Assembly (NCBI RefSeq): GCF_026552795.1
Contig: NZ_JANFPI010000001.1
Span: 434,001 to 498,000, forward strand
Length of the DNA stretch: 64,000 nt
From: Ectorhizobium quercum
GTDB taxonomy: Bacteria > Pseudomonadota > Alphaproteobacteria > Rhizobiales > Rhizobiaceae
Direction of reading: 5' to 3'
Shown here: one piece after another, positions 27,042 to 35,470 of the stretch
Layout: each line of letters begins with the position of its first letter
Numbering within the stretch: the first letter of the stretch is position 1
The notes under the pieces: generated by a model
Told to the model about the DNA's origin: nothing
Seen by the model: only the letters and a program-made list of their open reading frames with translations
Database searches by the model: none
Translations under genes and position numbers: made by a program

Positions 27042-27086
27042 CATATTGGTCCAAATATGTATTATGATGAGGAATAAATCATAATA
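27042..27086. promoter_or_regulatory. Two adjacent inverted repeats upstream of the first tandem-HTH regulator
   Basis: The first is CATATT-GGTCCA-AATATG (27042-27059), which contains TTGGTCCAA. The second is TATTATGAT-N9-ATCATAATA (27060-27086), a perfect 9-bp inverted repeat that ends 4 bp before the start codon. FadR/FCD-type regulators recognise short TGGT-N-ACCA-like sites, so autoregulation is plausible. The second repeat contains GAGGAA in its spacer, the likely ribosome site, so binding would block translation start as well as transcription. Confidence 0.5.
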
Positions 27087-27090
27087 ACGG

Positions 27091-28056
27091 ATGGCCCTGG
27101 ACTATTCCACCGGGCCGATTGAAGAGCGTTCCTTGTCAAGAGGCATTCAGACCATCGACACGAGCTCACTGAGTTCCTTGCAGGCGGAGGTGGCTCGCAA
27201 GATTATAGCGATGATGCAGGAAAGCCGCTGGAGCATAGGAGACAAGATCTCGGATGCTGCTCTCGCGCGGGAGTTGAGATTGTCACGCTCGCCCGTGCGG
27301 CATGTCCTGCAATTTCTCGCGGAGCGGGGTTTTGTCAGCCAGACGGAAAATCGCGGCTTCCAGCTTGCGCGGGCAATGCCGGCGGACGAGGACATGGATG
27401 CGCTTGTTCCGCCTTCGGAGGTCGATAGTCTCTACGAACGGCTGATGCGCGCGCGCGCGAACGGCCTGATCGGCAACGAGGCATCCGAAACGGAACTGCT
27501 GGAGCAGTTCGGCACATCGCGCGGCACGATCCGCCGGGCGCTGATGCGGTTTGCGGCAGAGGGGCTGGCGGAACGGCGGCAGGGCCACGGCTGGCGTTTT
27601 TCCGAGTGCCTGGATAATCGCCAGGCGGTCAATGAAAGCTATGCCTTCCGCACGATCATCGAATGCGGCGCGATGATGGAAACCACATTCCATGCCGATC
27701 CGGCGCAACTTGCCGCCCTCGAGGATGAGCAGAGAAATCTGCTGAATGCACCGCTGTCATCGATAAACGGTTCGGAATGGTTCGAGGCTAATGCCAATTT
27801 TCATGAAACCGTGGTCGCCTGGTCCGGAAACCGTTTTCTGACCCAGGCGATCCGCCGGCAGAATAATCTGCGCCGGATGACGGAATATGCCGAGTTCACC
27901 GAACTCAGCGAAGCCGGTGTGCGCAAGGCGGCGACGGACCACCTTGCGATACTCGAAGCGATCAAGCTGGACGACCGGAAACTGGCGGCGGCCATCCTGC
28001 TGCGTCATCTGAGCCGGTCGACCGTTACCGTCAACGCGCAAAAGACGACCGGTTGA
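27091..28056 (+). CDS. GntR-type regulator with two winged-helix domains (cluster A)
   Basis: A 321-residue regulator with an unusual build. One GntR-like winged helix is at about 33-94 (core SDAALARELRLSRSPVRHVL). A second is at about 112-171 (core ETELLEQFGTSRGTIRRALM). A FadR/FCD-type all-helical effector domain follows (about 180-312), with the His residues of ANFHETVV, DHLAILEA and LLRHLSRS in metal-site positions. Normal GntR/FCD proteins have one winged helix and about 230-250 residues. It is a clear paralogue of the regulator at 41617-42534 and stands at the edge of cluster A, convergent with its hydrolase operon. Confidence 0.82.
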   Translation: MALDYSTGPIEERSLSRGIQTIDTSSLSSLQAEVARKIIAMMQESRWSIGDKISDAALARELRLSRSPVRHVLQFLAERGFVSQTENRGFQLARAMPADEDMDALVPPSEVDSLYERLMRARANGLIGNEASETELLEQFGTSRGTIRRALMRFAAEGLAERRQGHGWRFSECLDNRQAVNESYAFRTIIECGAMMETTFHADPAQLAALEDEQRNLLNAPLSSINGSEWFEANANFHETVVAWSGNRFLTQAIRRQNNLRRMTEYAEFTELSEAGVRKAATDHLAILEAIKLDDRKLAAAILLRHLSRSTVTVNAQKTTG

Positions 28057-28093
28057 GCGCGCCGCCGCCTCCCAATGCACACGGATGTTGACA

Positions 28094-28939
28094 TCAGGCA
28101 GCCGTGGTGCCGTTCAGGACGTCAACGAAGAAGGCCTTGACCGGCTGCTGAACGAGCCCGCCTCTATGCCCCACGCCCGGCACCATATCGAAACGCGGCG
28201 CGATGCCCATCCCGACGAATGCGGCCTCGAGCGCCCGCAACCGCTCGATCCTTGTATTGCCGGTATCATTTATGCCGTCCGTCCAGAGGGCGGACGTCGG
28301 CTTGACGACGACTGTCCCCGTCTCGGTATCCTTCTCACCGACAACGAGTTGCACCGGAACCTGCCGCATGGCCTGCGGATTGAAAGGCCGGCCGAAGATT
28401 TCCTGCATCCGGCGGGTGCCGACCCACCAGTCGGCGTTCTCGTCCGGCAGCGTCACGGTTCCCGGTGCGCCGATGGAAACGCCGAGCAATCGTTCCGGGT
28501 GAAGATAGAAGAAGCGGTGAACGAACTGCCCGCCTCCGGAGAAACCGTGCATCAGAACCCGGTCTTTTTGCAGACGGTAGACTCCCGAGATCTCCTCGAT
28601 CATGTCGAGGAGCAGCAGGTCGAAACGGATGCCCCTATACAGGATAAGCTTGTAATTGTGCGTATCGCCCGGCTCCTCGATACCGCAGGGAAAGAGCGGC
28701 GCCAGCAGAACGCACTGGTTTTCCTCGGCGAAATCGATGAATTCGTCGCGCAATATATCCGCATTGCGCAGACTTCCGTGCACAAGCACCGCCAGAGGAT
28801 AGGTGCGGTCGCTTTCCTTGCTGTAGCTCGAAGGCGCATAGCAGCAGTAGGAAAACCGCTGGTCCATGCGCGATGCGAAAAGCGCGGTGGGTCCGGGCTT
28901 GGACAAGACGGCTGCCCTGCGCTGATCGGTTGTCGTCAT
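28094..28939 (-). CDS. Alpha/beta hydrolase (esterase-like), cluster A
   Basis: A 281-residue serine hydrolase. The nucleophile elbow is GFSGGGQF (S134), the oxyanion region LVHGSLRNAD, and the putative triad is completed by Asp in EKDTE and His in GVGHRGG. No signal peptide, so cytoplasmic. The start at 28939 has GGAGCGAC upstream. It is the last gene of the cluster A operon and a close paralogue of the hydrolase in cluster B (47318-48175), with shared MDQRFSYC, LLAPLFP-GI and VSIGAPG-VTL segments. The shared presence in both clusters suggests a central step, perhaps removal of an ester or acyl group. Confidence 0.78.
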   Translation of the reverse strand: MTTTDQRRAAVLSKPGPTALFASRMDQRFSYCCYAPSSYSKESDRTYPLAVLVHGSLRNADILRDEFIDFAEENQCVLLAPLFPCGIEEPGDTHNYKLILYRGIRFDLLLLDMIEEISGVYRLQKDRVLMHGFSGGGQFVHRFFYLHPERLLGVSIGAPGTVTLPDENADWWVGTRRMQEIFGRPFNPQAMRQVPVQLVVGEKDTETGTVVVKPTSALWTDGINDTGNTRIERLRALEAAFVGMGIAPRFDMVPGVGHRGGLVQQPVKAFFVDVLNGTTAA

Positions 28940-28982
28940 CGGTGTCGCTCCAGGTAATGGATAGGAATTGTCCGGCATCGTT

Positions 28983-29864
28983 TCAAATCTGTGCGCGGGC
29001 ATAATCGGCCAGCACCCGGTTCATCCGCGCCAATGCCGCCTTGAGATCGTCGTAGCCCTCCGTGCGCTGCCGGGTCGTCTCGTCCATGTAGAGCCTGCGG
29101 TTGATTTCGAACTGGACACTGTGGCGCCCATGCGCCGGGTTCGAATAGGCTTCGATCAGTTCAGCACCGCGGAACGGCTTGTTCAAGGCAACGCTCAAGC
29201 CTTCGCCACGCAGGGTATCCGCGATCAGTTCGACAAACTCGGCCGATGCCGAAGTGCCTCTCATGTCGCCGATGCAGATGTCGTCGCGCAACGTTCCCGC
29301 CGGGTCGGAGGAAATCGCATGGCCAACGGCTGTCATCGAGTGGCAATTGATATGATAGACCCGGCCGAACCGGGCATACACCGCATTCAACAAGCCGGTG
29401 AGGCTGCGATGGTAGGGCTGCCAATACCGGATGATCCGGTTCTCGGCCTCCTCCACTGTCAGCGGGCGAGCGTGCATCAACTCATCGCCCCACGCAAAGC
29501 GCCACATCAGCCCCATGCCGCGCCGCGCCGTGGCACTGTCGCGCACCGGGTGCGGCCAGGGCTGGCCCACCATGCTCTTGTCCATATCGAGCAGCGAGCG
29601 GTTCACATCCAGAAAGCTGCGCGGGAATTGCGCTGCCAGAAGCGGTGCGCCGATGCCCGGCGCGGAGGAAAAAAGATCGTCGACATGCGTATCGGCAGCC
29701 ACCAGCACCCGCTCCGCTGAAACGGCGGGTTCGAAATCGTCCGGAATGGTCAGGCCGCTATGCGGGCTGTCGAAAACCATCGGCACCAGTTCCGCCTTCG
29801 GGCCGGTGACGGATAGAACTCCCTCGATCATGCGGTCCTGTAAATCCTCGAACATGGTCCTCAT
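28983..29864 (-). CDS. N-formylglutamate amidohydrolase family protein
   Basis: Zinc hydrolase family that releases formate, or another acyl group, from N-acylated glutamate or similar amino acids. Motifs: FDSPHSGLTIP (about 31-41), DTHVDDLF, DVNRS and HINCHSMTAVG. It has 293 residues. No hut genes are nearby, so the true substrate is probably the amide product handled by this cluster and not histidine breakdown. Its ATG overlaps the stop of the RraA-like gene (ATGA), so the two are translated together. Confidence 0.82.
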   Translation of the reverse strand: MRTMFEDLQDRMIEGVLSVTGPKAELVPMVFDSPHSGLTIPDDFEPAVSAERVLVAADTHVDDLFSSAPGIGAPLLAAQFPRSFLDVNRSLLDMDKSMVGQPWPHPVRDSATARRGMGLMWRFAWGDELMHARPLTVEEAENRIIRYWQPYHRSLTGLLNAVYARFGRVYHINCHSMTAVGHAISSDPAGTLRDDICIGDMRGTSASAEFVELIADTLRGEGLSVALNKPFRGAELIEAYSNPAHGRHSVQFEINRRLYMDETTRQRTEGYDDLKAALARMNRVLADYARAQI

Positions 29865-30574
29865 CCGTGCTTTCCGCCTTTTTGTTCATGCCTTTGCGCT
29901 TTGATTGCGAGGTGAGAATTGACCTTTTCAACCGCCCGCGTGATGTCGCCCAGCTTCTCCCCGGTCAGAAGGCGCTCCATCGTGCGGGCGACCCGGATTT
30001 CGCGGGCAATACATTCCGTCGCGATTTCCCATGCCTCATCGGCAGGAAACGCCACGACGCCGGAAGCGTCGGCAAGCACGATGTCGCCGGGCAGAACCGG
30101 CACGCCACCGCAGGAAACCGGCCTGTTGAAGGTGCCGCCAAGTTCCGCCTGCCGTGTGGTGACGGGCGATACACCGCGGCACCACACGGGCAGGCCTTCC
30201 GCCAGGATTTCCGCGACATCGGTGCAGGGGCCATCGATCACCACGCCCGCGAGACCGGCCTGTTTTGCCGCGCGCGCAACCGCGCCGCCAAGGCAGGCAT
30301 GCTTGCCATCGCCCAGCCGGTCGATGACCAGCATGTCGCCGGGCCGGACGTGGCTGAGCGCATAATGCAAAAGGGTCGAGCAGACGGCAGGCAGCGCCAG
30401 CGTCACCGCCACGCCCGCCCGCGTTTTCTGCCCGCGGTCGAGCGACTGTATATCGCCATGCATGAAACCGGTGTAGCGAAGATGCCCGACACTGGCCGTC
30501 TCTATCTTTTCAAGCTCCGCCAGAAGCGCCGTATCGGCAGGAGCCGGCATGGAATCGATGCGGTATTTCTGCAT
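29861..30574 (-). CDS. RraA/HMG-aldolase-like protein lacking the key arginine
   Basis: A 237-residue member of the fold shared by RraA (RNase E inhibitor) and 4-hydroxy-4-methyl-2-oxoglutarate aldolase. The GDGKHACLGGAVARAAK and LAGVVIDGPCTD segments are diagnostic. In aldolases the motif reads DGxxRD, with the Arg binding the enolate and the Asp binding Mg. Here it is DGPCTD: the Asp (D119) stays but the Arg position is Thr (T118). Classic aldolase activity is therefore doubtful. The start at 30574 has GAAGGAACGC upstream. Placed in mid-operon between creatininase-like and amidohydrolase genes. Confidence 0.78.
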   Translation of the reverse strand: MQKYRIDSMPAPADTALLAELEKIETASVGHLRYTGFMHGDIQSLDRGQKTRAGVAVTLALPAVCSTLLHYALSHVRPGDMLVIDRLGDGKHACLGGAVARAAKQAGLAGVVIDGPCTDVAEILAEGLPVWCRGVSPVTTRQAELGGTFNRPVSCGGVPVLPGDIVLADASGVVAFPADEAWEIATECIAREIRVARTMERLLTGEKLGDITRAVEKVNSHLAIKAQRHEQKGGKHG

Positions 30575-30585
30575 TGCGCGTTCCT

Positions 30586-31428
30586 TCAATCATGGTTCCC
30601 GTCAACGTCTGCAAGCATCTTCCGTGGATCGTATTGCAGCAAATGCCGCATCAGGCGTGCCGTATGACCGACGATATGGTCGCAGATCGCCCGTCCCTTG
30701 TCGGCGCTCGCCATGTCGGAGATCCCGCCCAGCAGGCCTTCCCGGTCGACCTCGTGGCAATCCAGCGGCAATTGCACCGGCTGTCCCTCGAAACGCGCCC
30801 CGGACACGCCCGCTATCGGCAGGCCGAATGCCTTGCCGCGCGGCGATGGCGTTCGTGCGAGATCGCGGCGCATCAGTTCCGGAAAGAGATGCATGCAGAC
30901 CGAGGTCAGCGGTTCGCCGCCATGTCCGCGAACCCTGGCGCCAGCCTCGCCGTAAAGCTCGTCCCACAATCGCTCCGGCAGGATCTTCCAGATATTGAGC
31001 GACGCGACTGCGGTGCCGCGCTCGCGCCGGATCTTCCGGGCGACCCGGTCGATCAGCGATGCATTGGTGGTATGCCCGTTGAAGATCAGCAGCCGCTCAT
31101 GGCCATGATCGAGAAATGCGCCGAGCATGTCCTCGAGAACCGCACAGAAGGTTTCGGCCCGCAACTGTATCCCGCCGGGCATGGAGCGGAAAAATTCCGC
31201 ATGACCGAATGGCAGCGTCGGAGCCGCAAGCCCGCCGCCGATGCGGGCGCTCATTTCCGCCAGCCTTTCGGTCAACATGAAATCGCCCATAGGCGCGTGC
31301 GGCCCCTGCTGCTCCTGCGATCCGAGGGGAACGAGAATAACGGCCGGTTCTTTCATGCGTTCGGCGAACTCGGCATGCGTCATGTCACGGATCGCAACCT
31401 TTTTCATGGCATCTGCACGCTCAGGCAT
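30586..31428 (-). CDS. Creatininase-family amidohydrolase with altered metal site
   Basis: Creatininase-fold enzymes open cyclic amides or cleave formamides with two metals. The motif usually written GSxEQHGPHLPLxTD is here GSQEQQGPHAPMGDF: Glu39 is kept, the first metal-binding His is Gln41, and the Asp is one position early (D49-F50). NGHTTN and the later GHGGEPLTS segment are recognisable. It has 280 residues. The ATG at 31428 overlaps the upstream gene by 8 bp; ATG 31407 is the alternative. The changed ligands suggest either a one-metal variant or a shifted substrate. Context points to a cyclic amide or lactam. Confidence 0.75.
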   Translation of the reverse strand: MPERADAMKKVAIRDMTHAEFAERMKEPAVILVPLGSQEQQGPHAPMGDFMLTERLAEMSARIGGGLAAPTLPFGHAEFFRSMPGGIQLRAETFCAVLEDMLGAFLDHGHERLLIFNGHTTNASLIDRVARKIRRERGTAVASLNIWKILPERLWDELYGEAGARVRGHGGEPLTSVCMHLFPELMRRDLARTPSPRGKAFGLPIAGVSGARFEGQPVQLPLDCHEVDREGLLGGISDMASADKGRAICDHIVGHTARLMRHLLQYDPRKMLADVDGNHD

Positions 31429-32989
31429 AATCCCTGTCTCCCATTGCCGGAACCTGCGCGACGAACCGCCCCGTCAGATCGGGCAGATGCGTTTCCATCG
31501 AATTGACATTCACCTTCCGCGTCATGCGCAGATCGCCCTCATGAAAGTACAGCCGGACCGTATCCCTGAAAGCGGTTTCGACAAAAACCCAATCCATTTC
31601 CAGCACATGGCTCTCTTCCACCAGGGGCAGCCAGCGCGCGCAGGCCAGAATGCGCAGGCCCCCCTCCGGCTGGTAGGAGTGGTGCAACCGCGCGCCCGGC
31701 ATTGTCGTCATGGCCTCGATCCACCGGCCGAAACCGGCATGGATACGATGTTGCCCGTCGGCATCTTCCAGCAGGATCTCGACACCGCCGGAGATGGGCA
31801 GGATTGCAATGCGGCTCACATGCTGGTCGTTTTCGGCGATGCGATAGACACCATAGGCATCATTGCCGGCACACGCGTTGCGAACCACGCCCGGCTGCGT
31901 TTTCAGCGACAGGCCCGCAAGCCGCGCAGGCAAGGACGCGCCCGCCCGGCCGCTCGCAGATACGCCGGCGCCAAGCGCCGGGCGCAGATGGTCGTAGATC
32001 AGCGAATGCACCCTGCGGTCGCTGTCGGCCAGCCCGCCGGTGAAGGCCACGACCGCCTTCTGCTCCGGCAGGACGATGCAATATTGCCCGAAGAGACCAT
32101 TGGCCGAAAAACTGTTGTGCGGTCCGCGCCACCATTGATAGCCGTAGCCCTCGCGCCGCGCGGCGGGGCTGCCGTCGCCTTCCTCGCCGGGGCCTAGGTA
32201 ATGATCGCCGGTGAAAACGCCCAGCACCACGTCGCGCACCTGCAATGCCGTGGCATCGGCAACCCATTGCCGGGGCAAAAGCTGGCGGCCTTGCCAGGCG
32301 CCCCCTTGAAGATGGAGGATGCCGAGCTTCAGCATGTCGAGCGCTGTGCAGCTCATGCCGTTTCCGCCGGTATTGACGCCATCCGGTCCGACATCCCATG
32401 TCATCGAGGGCGACATGGACATGGGGCGAAAGATCTTTTCATCGAGATAGTCGTGAACCGGCCGCCCCGTAACGCGCTGGACGATGGCCGAAAGCATGTA
32501 GCTTGCTGCACTGTCGTAGACGAATACGGTGCCCGGTTCGTATGGCACCGGCTGGCGCAGGAAATCGGCGATCCAGCTCGTCTTGAGACGCCGCCACGCG
32601 CCGCCGGAAATGCCGCGATCGTGGCCGCTGGTCATGGTCAGCAGATGGCGCACCCGCATGGCCTGAAGATTGGGCGCTGGATTGATCCCGGCATGCTCGG
32701 GAAAGAAACTCATCACGGTGTCGTCGACCGACATCAGTCCCTCTCCGACAGCCAGCCCGACAGCCACGGACGTGAAGCTCTTGGTGACGGAGTGCATCAT
32801 ATGTGGCCTGTCGGCCGCGAAAGGCGCCCAGTATGCCTCGGTGACGAGCGCATCCTCCTGCCAGATCAGCAGGCTGTGAAGCTCGATGTCCTGACGCTCT
32901 ATTTCATCGAGCATGGCAAGGAGCACGGCCGGATCCGTCAGCCGATCCTGGGGCTCCGCACGCGGCAAGGTGTCCATCATGTATTTCAC
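31421..32989 (-). CDS. Class C beta-lactamase-like serine hydrolase
   Basis: A 522-residue penicillin-binding/beta-lactamase-fold protein. The SxxK motif is SVTK (S67, K70) and the second motif is YDSAASY (Tyr at about 160), together with LLTMTSGHD typical of class C-like esterases. About 180 extra residues at the C-terminus form a separate beta-rich domain, as in EstB/D-aminopeptidase-like proteins. No signal peptide, so it probably acts on imported compounds and is not a resistance enzyme. The GTG start overlaps the stop of the ABC ATPase gene; ATG 32980 is an alternative. D-aminopeptidase, amidase or esterase activity are all possible. Confidence 0.78.
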   Translation of the reverse strand: MKYMMDTLPRAEPQDRLTDPAVLLAMLDEIERQDIELHSLLIWQEDALVTEAYWAPFAADRPHMMHSVTKSFTSVAVGLAVGEGLMSVDDTVMSFFPEHAGINPAPNLQAMRVRHLLTMTSGHDRGISGGAWRRLKTSWIADFLRQPVPYEPGTVFVYDSAASYMLSAIVQRVTGRPVHDYLDEKIFRPMSMSPSMTWDVGPDGVNTGGNGMSCTALDMLKLGILHLQGGAWQGRQLLPRQWVADATALQVRDVVLGVFTGDHYLGPGEEGDGSPAARREGYGYQWWRGPHNSFSANGLFGQYCIVLPEQKAVVAFTGGLADSDRRVHSLIYDHLRPALGAGVSASGRAGASLPARLAGLSLKTQPGVVRNACAGNDAYGVYRIAENDQHVSRIAILPISGGVEILLEDADGQHRIHAGFGRWIEAMTTMPGARLHHSYQPEGGLRILACARWLPLVEESHVLEMDWVFVETAFRDTVRLYFHEGDLRMTRKVNVNSMETHLPDLTGRFVAQVPAMGDRDYA

Positions 32990-34650
32990 TGCATCATTTC
33001 CGTTGTTTTTGCTGTCTCGCCCGCGAAGCGCCAGTTGAGGGTGACACCCGTTTCCGTGCGCGAAAGCGTCGGGATGGCCGACAGAAGGGCCCGGGTGTAA
33101 TCGGAACGCGGCGCATCGAAGATGCTGTCCCGGCTTCCTTCTTCCACGATGCTGCCGTCCCGCATCACGACGACCCGATCCGCCAATTGCTCGACGACGC
33201 CGAGATCGTGGCTGATGAACAGGCAGGAAAACTTGTAGCGCTGCTGCAATTGCGCCAGAAGCTCGAGCACTCTGGCGCGCACGGTTACATCGAGTGCCGA
33301 AACCGCCTCGTCGGCGATCACGAAATCCGGACGCCGCACGATGGCCCGGGCAATGGCGACACGCTGGCGCTGGCCACCGGACAATTCATGCGGAAACCGG
33401 TCGAGGTAGCGCTCGTCCATTCCCACTTCGGCCAGAATGGATCGCACGCGATCGGCGATCTGCTCGCGGCCGGGCATATCGTCATGGCGAAGGGCTTCCG
33501 CGACCAGATCGCGGATCCTGATGCGTGGATCGAGCGAGCCGAACGGATCCTGAAAGATCATCTGGCAGTTGAGCCGGTAGTCCCTGTAGCCGTCGGTCCC
33601 GGGTTTGACCGGCTTGCCGCGAAAAAGCATGCTGCCGCCTGAAATCGGCGTCAGCCCGGCGATCGCGCGTCCCAATGTCGTTTTTCCCGAACCGGAGGCG
33701 CCCACAAGCGCGACCACCTCTCCGGGGCGGATCGAAAGATCGATGCCGTGCAACGCCCGCTTGGCCTTGCCCCGTGCCAACAGGCTCGCCTTGACGCGGT
33801 ATTCCACCTCGAGGCCGCGCACTTCGACAACGGGAGGAGCCGTGGCGTCAATCTCGCGCACCGGCCCGCGCGTCGGCATCGCCTGCAGGAGATCGCGGGT
33901 ATAGGGGTGCCGCGGATGGGCAAGTATCGCCGCGGTTTCCCCTTCCTCCACGATTTCGCCCTGCCGCATGACCAGGATGCGGGTGCAATAGCGGGCGACC
34001 ATCGGCAGATCGTGGCTGATCATCAGAAGTGCCGTTCCCTGATCCCGCGTCAGCTCCAGCATCAGTTCCAGCACTTCCTTCTGCACGAGCGCATCGAGCG
34101 CCGTGGTCGGCTCGTCGGCAATCAGGAGAGCGGGATGCAGGAGCATTGCCGAGGCAAGCATGATACGCTGGCGCATGCCGCCGGAGAACTGGTGCGGAAA
34201 AGCGCTCAAAGCGGCTTCCGGCTCCTGGATGCCGACGCGCCGCAGGATGTCGACAATCCGCGCGTGCCTTTCCTGCGTCGTTGCGCGGGAGTGGAGTTTC
34301 AGCGGTTCGTCGAGCTGCCGGCCGATCGTCATCGACGGATTGAGCGACGTCATCGGCTCCTGAAACACCATGCCGATTTCGGCACCGCGCAACCGGCGCA
34401 ACTGCTTCGCAGGCATGCCGGGAATCGACTGGCCGCGAAACAGGATGTCGCCACCGGTCAGTTCGATCGCAGGCGGCTGCAAGCTCATCAGGCTGCGCGC
34501 CACCATCGTCTTTCCCGACCCGGATTCGCCGACGATGCCGACGATCTCGCCGGGCGCAATCTTGAAGGAAACGTCACGGACGATATGCAGGTGGCTATCG
34601 CCGCGCACATGAAGGTTCAAGCGGTCGACCTGAACAAGAGGATGGGTCAT
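32986..34650 (-). CDS. Peptide-type ABC transporter, fused double ATPase (cluster A)
   Basis: A 554-residue protein carrying both ATPases of an Opp/Dpp-type importer in one chain. The DppD-like half has Walker A GESGSGKT, signature FSGGMRQR and Walker B LLIADEPTTALD. The DppF-like half has GASGSGKT, LSGGQRQR and FVIADEAVSALD. Such fusions (GsiA-like) are less common than separate DppD and DppF. Gene order and spacing (5 bp to the DppC-like gene) show a single operon with the two permeases and the binding protein. Paralogous to 45643-47304 in cluster B. Confidence 0.92.
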   Translation of the reverse strand: MTHPLVQVDRLNLHVRGDSHLHIVRDVSFKIAPGEIVGIVGESGSGKTMVARSLMSLQPPAIELTGGDILFRGQSIPGMPAKQLRRLRGAEIGMVFQEPMTSLNPSMTIGRQLDEPLKLHSRATTQERHARIVDILRRVGIQEPEAALSAFPHQFSGGMRQRIMLASAMLLHPALLIADEPTTALDALVQKEVLELMLELTRDQGTALLMISHDLPMVARYCTRILVMRQGEIVEEGETAAILAHPRHPYTRDLLQAMPTRGPVREIDATAPPVVEVRGLEVEYRVKASLLARGKAKRALHGIDLSIRPGEVVALVGASGSGKTTLGRAIAGLTPISGGSMLFRGKPVKPGTDGYRDYRLNCQMIFQDPFGSLDPRIRIRDLVAEALRHDDMPGREQIADRVRSILAEVGMDERYLDRFPHELSGGQRQRVAIARAIVRRPDFVIADEAVSALDVTVRARVLELLAQLQQRYKFSCLFISHDLGVVEQLADRVVVMRDGSIVEEGSRDSIFDAPRSDYTRALLSAIPTLSRTETGVTLNWRFAGETAKTTEMMQ

Positions 34651-34654
34651 GGCT

Positions 34655-35470
34655 TTACAATCCTCTCATGCGCGGGTCGAACCGGTCGCGGATGGCATCT
34701 CCGAAGAGATTGATGCCGAGAAGGGTGAGCGAGATGCAAAGGCCGGGGAAGATGCCGAGCCAGACGGCTTCGGCCATATGCGGCCGGGCGCTGGCCAGCA
34801 TGTTGCCCCATGTGGGCGCCGGCGGGGGCACGCCGAGGCCGAGAAAGCTGAGCGCGCTTTCGGTCAGCAGCACCGAGCCGAACATCGAGGTCGCAAGCAC
34901 GATGACCGGCGCCATGCAGTTGGGCAGGATGTGCCGGAACATCGTATAGGCCGCCGAATTGCCCATGATGCGCGACGCTTCGATGAATTCGCGTTCGCGC
35001 AACGACAGGACGGAACCGCGCACCACCCGCACGACGGACGGCGTGTAGGCCATACCGAGCGCGAGAATGATGCCATACATGTTGGCGCCGGTGATGGAGA
35101 GCAATGCAAGCGCCAGAAGCATGCTCGGGAAAGCCAGAAGCGCGTCGTTGAAAGACATGATGACGCGATCGGTCCAGCCACGGGTATAACCGGCAAGAAC
35201 GCCGAGGAATACGCCGGCGAGAATGGCGAAGCAGACCGTCGTCAGGCTGATCGAAACGCTGCTGCCTGCCGCCGCCATCAGCCGGGACAGAACGTCGCGG
35301 CCGAATTCGTCCGTTCCGAGCCAGTGCGCGCCACCCGGCGCCTGCAGCTTGCTGCGCAGGTCTATCCGCAGAGGGTCGAATGGCGTCCATATCCGGCCCA
35401 GCAGGGCCGCAAGCAGGAAACCGGCAAAGAGGGCACCGCCAATCGCGCGGTTTCGTTGATGTTTTCTCAT
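34655..35470 (-). CDS. Peptide-type ABC transporter permease, DppC-like (cluster A)
   Basis: Inner-membrane subunit of 271 residues. It has TM1 at about 12-28, the periplasmic GGAHWLGTDEFGRDVLSR segment typical of DppC/OppC, four to five further TMs, and the ATPase-coupling loop EFIEASRIMGNSAAYTMFRHILPN. The stop lies 5 bp before the ATPase gene, and its ATG overlaps the DppB-like stop by 4 bp. Paralogue of 44828-45646. Confidence 0.92.
   Translation of the reverse strand: MRKHQRNRAIGGALFAGFLLAALLGRIWTPFDPLRIDLRSKLQAPGGAHWLGTDEFGRDVLSRLMAAAGSSVSISLTTVCFAILAGVFLGVLAGYTRGWTDRVIMSFNDALLAFPSMLLALALLSITGANMYGIILALGMAYTPSVVRVVRGSVLSLREREFIEASRIMGNSAAYTMFRHILPNCMAPVIVLATSMFGSVLLTESALSFLGLGVPPPAPTWGNMLASARPHMAEAVWLGIFPGLCISLTLLGINLFGDAIRDRFDPRMRGL

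Noticed and set aside
28983..29864. Part of a histidine-utilisation (hut) pathway
   Set aside because: The N-formylglutamate amidohydrolase-like gene has no hutH, hutU, hutI or hutF near it, so the family name should not be read as the pathway.
31421..32989. Antibiotic-resistance beta-lactamase
   Set aside because: The SxxK and YxS motifs fit the fold, but there is no signal peptide, the protein is over 500 residues with an extra domain, and it lies in a catabolic operon; a peptidase or esterase role is more likely.
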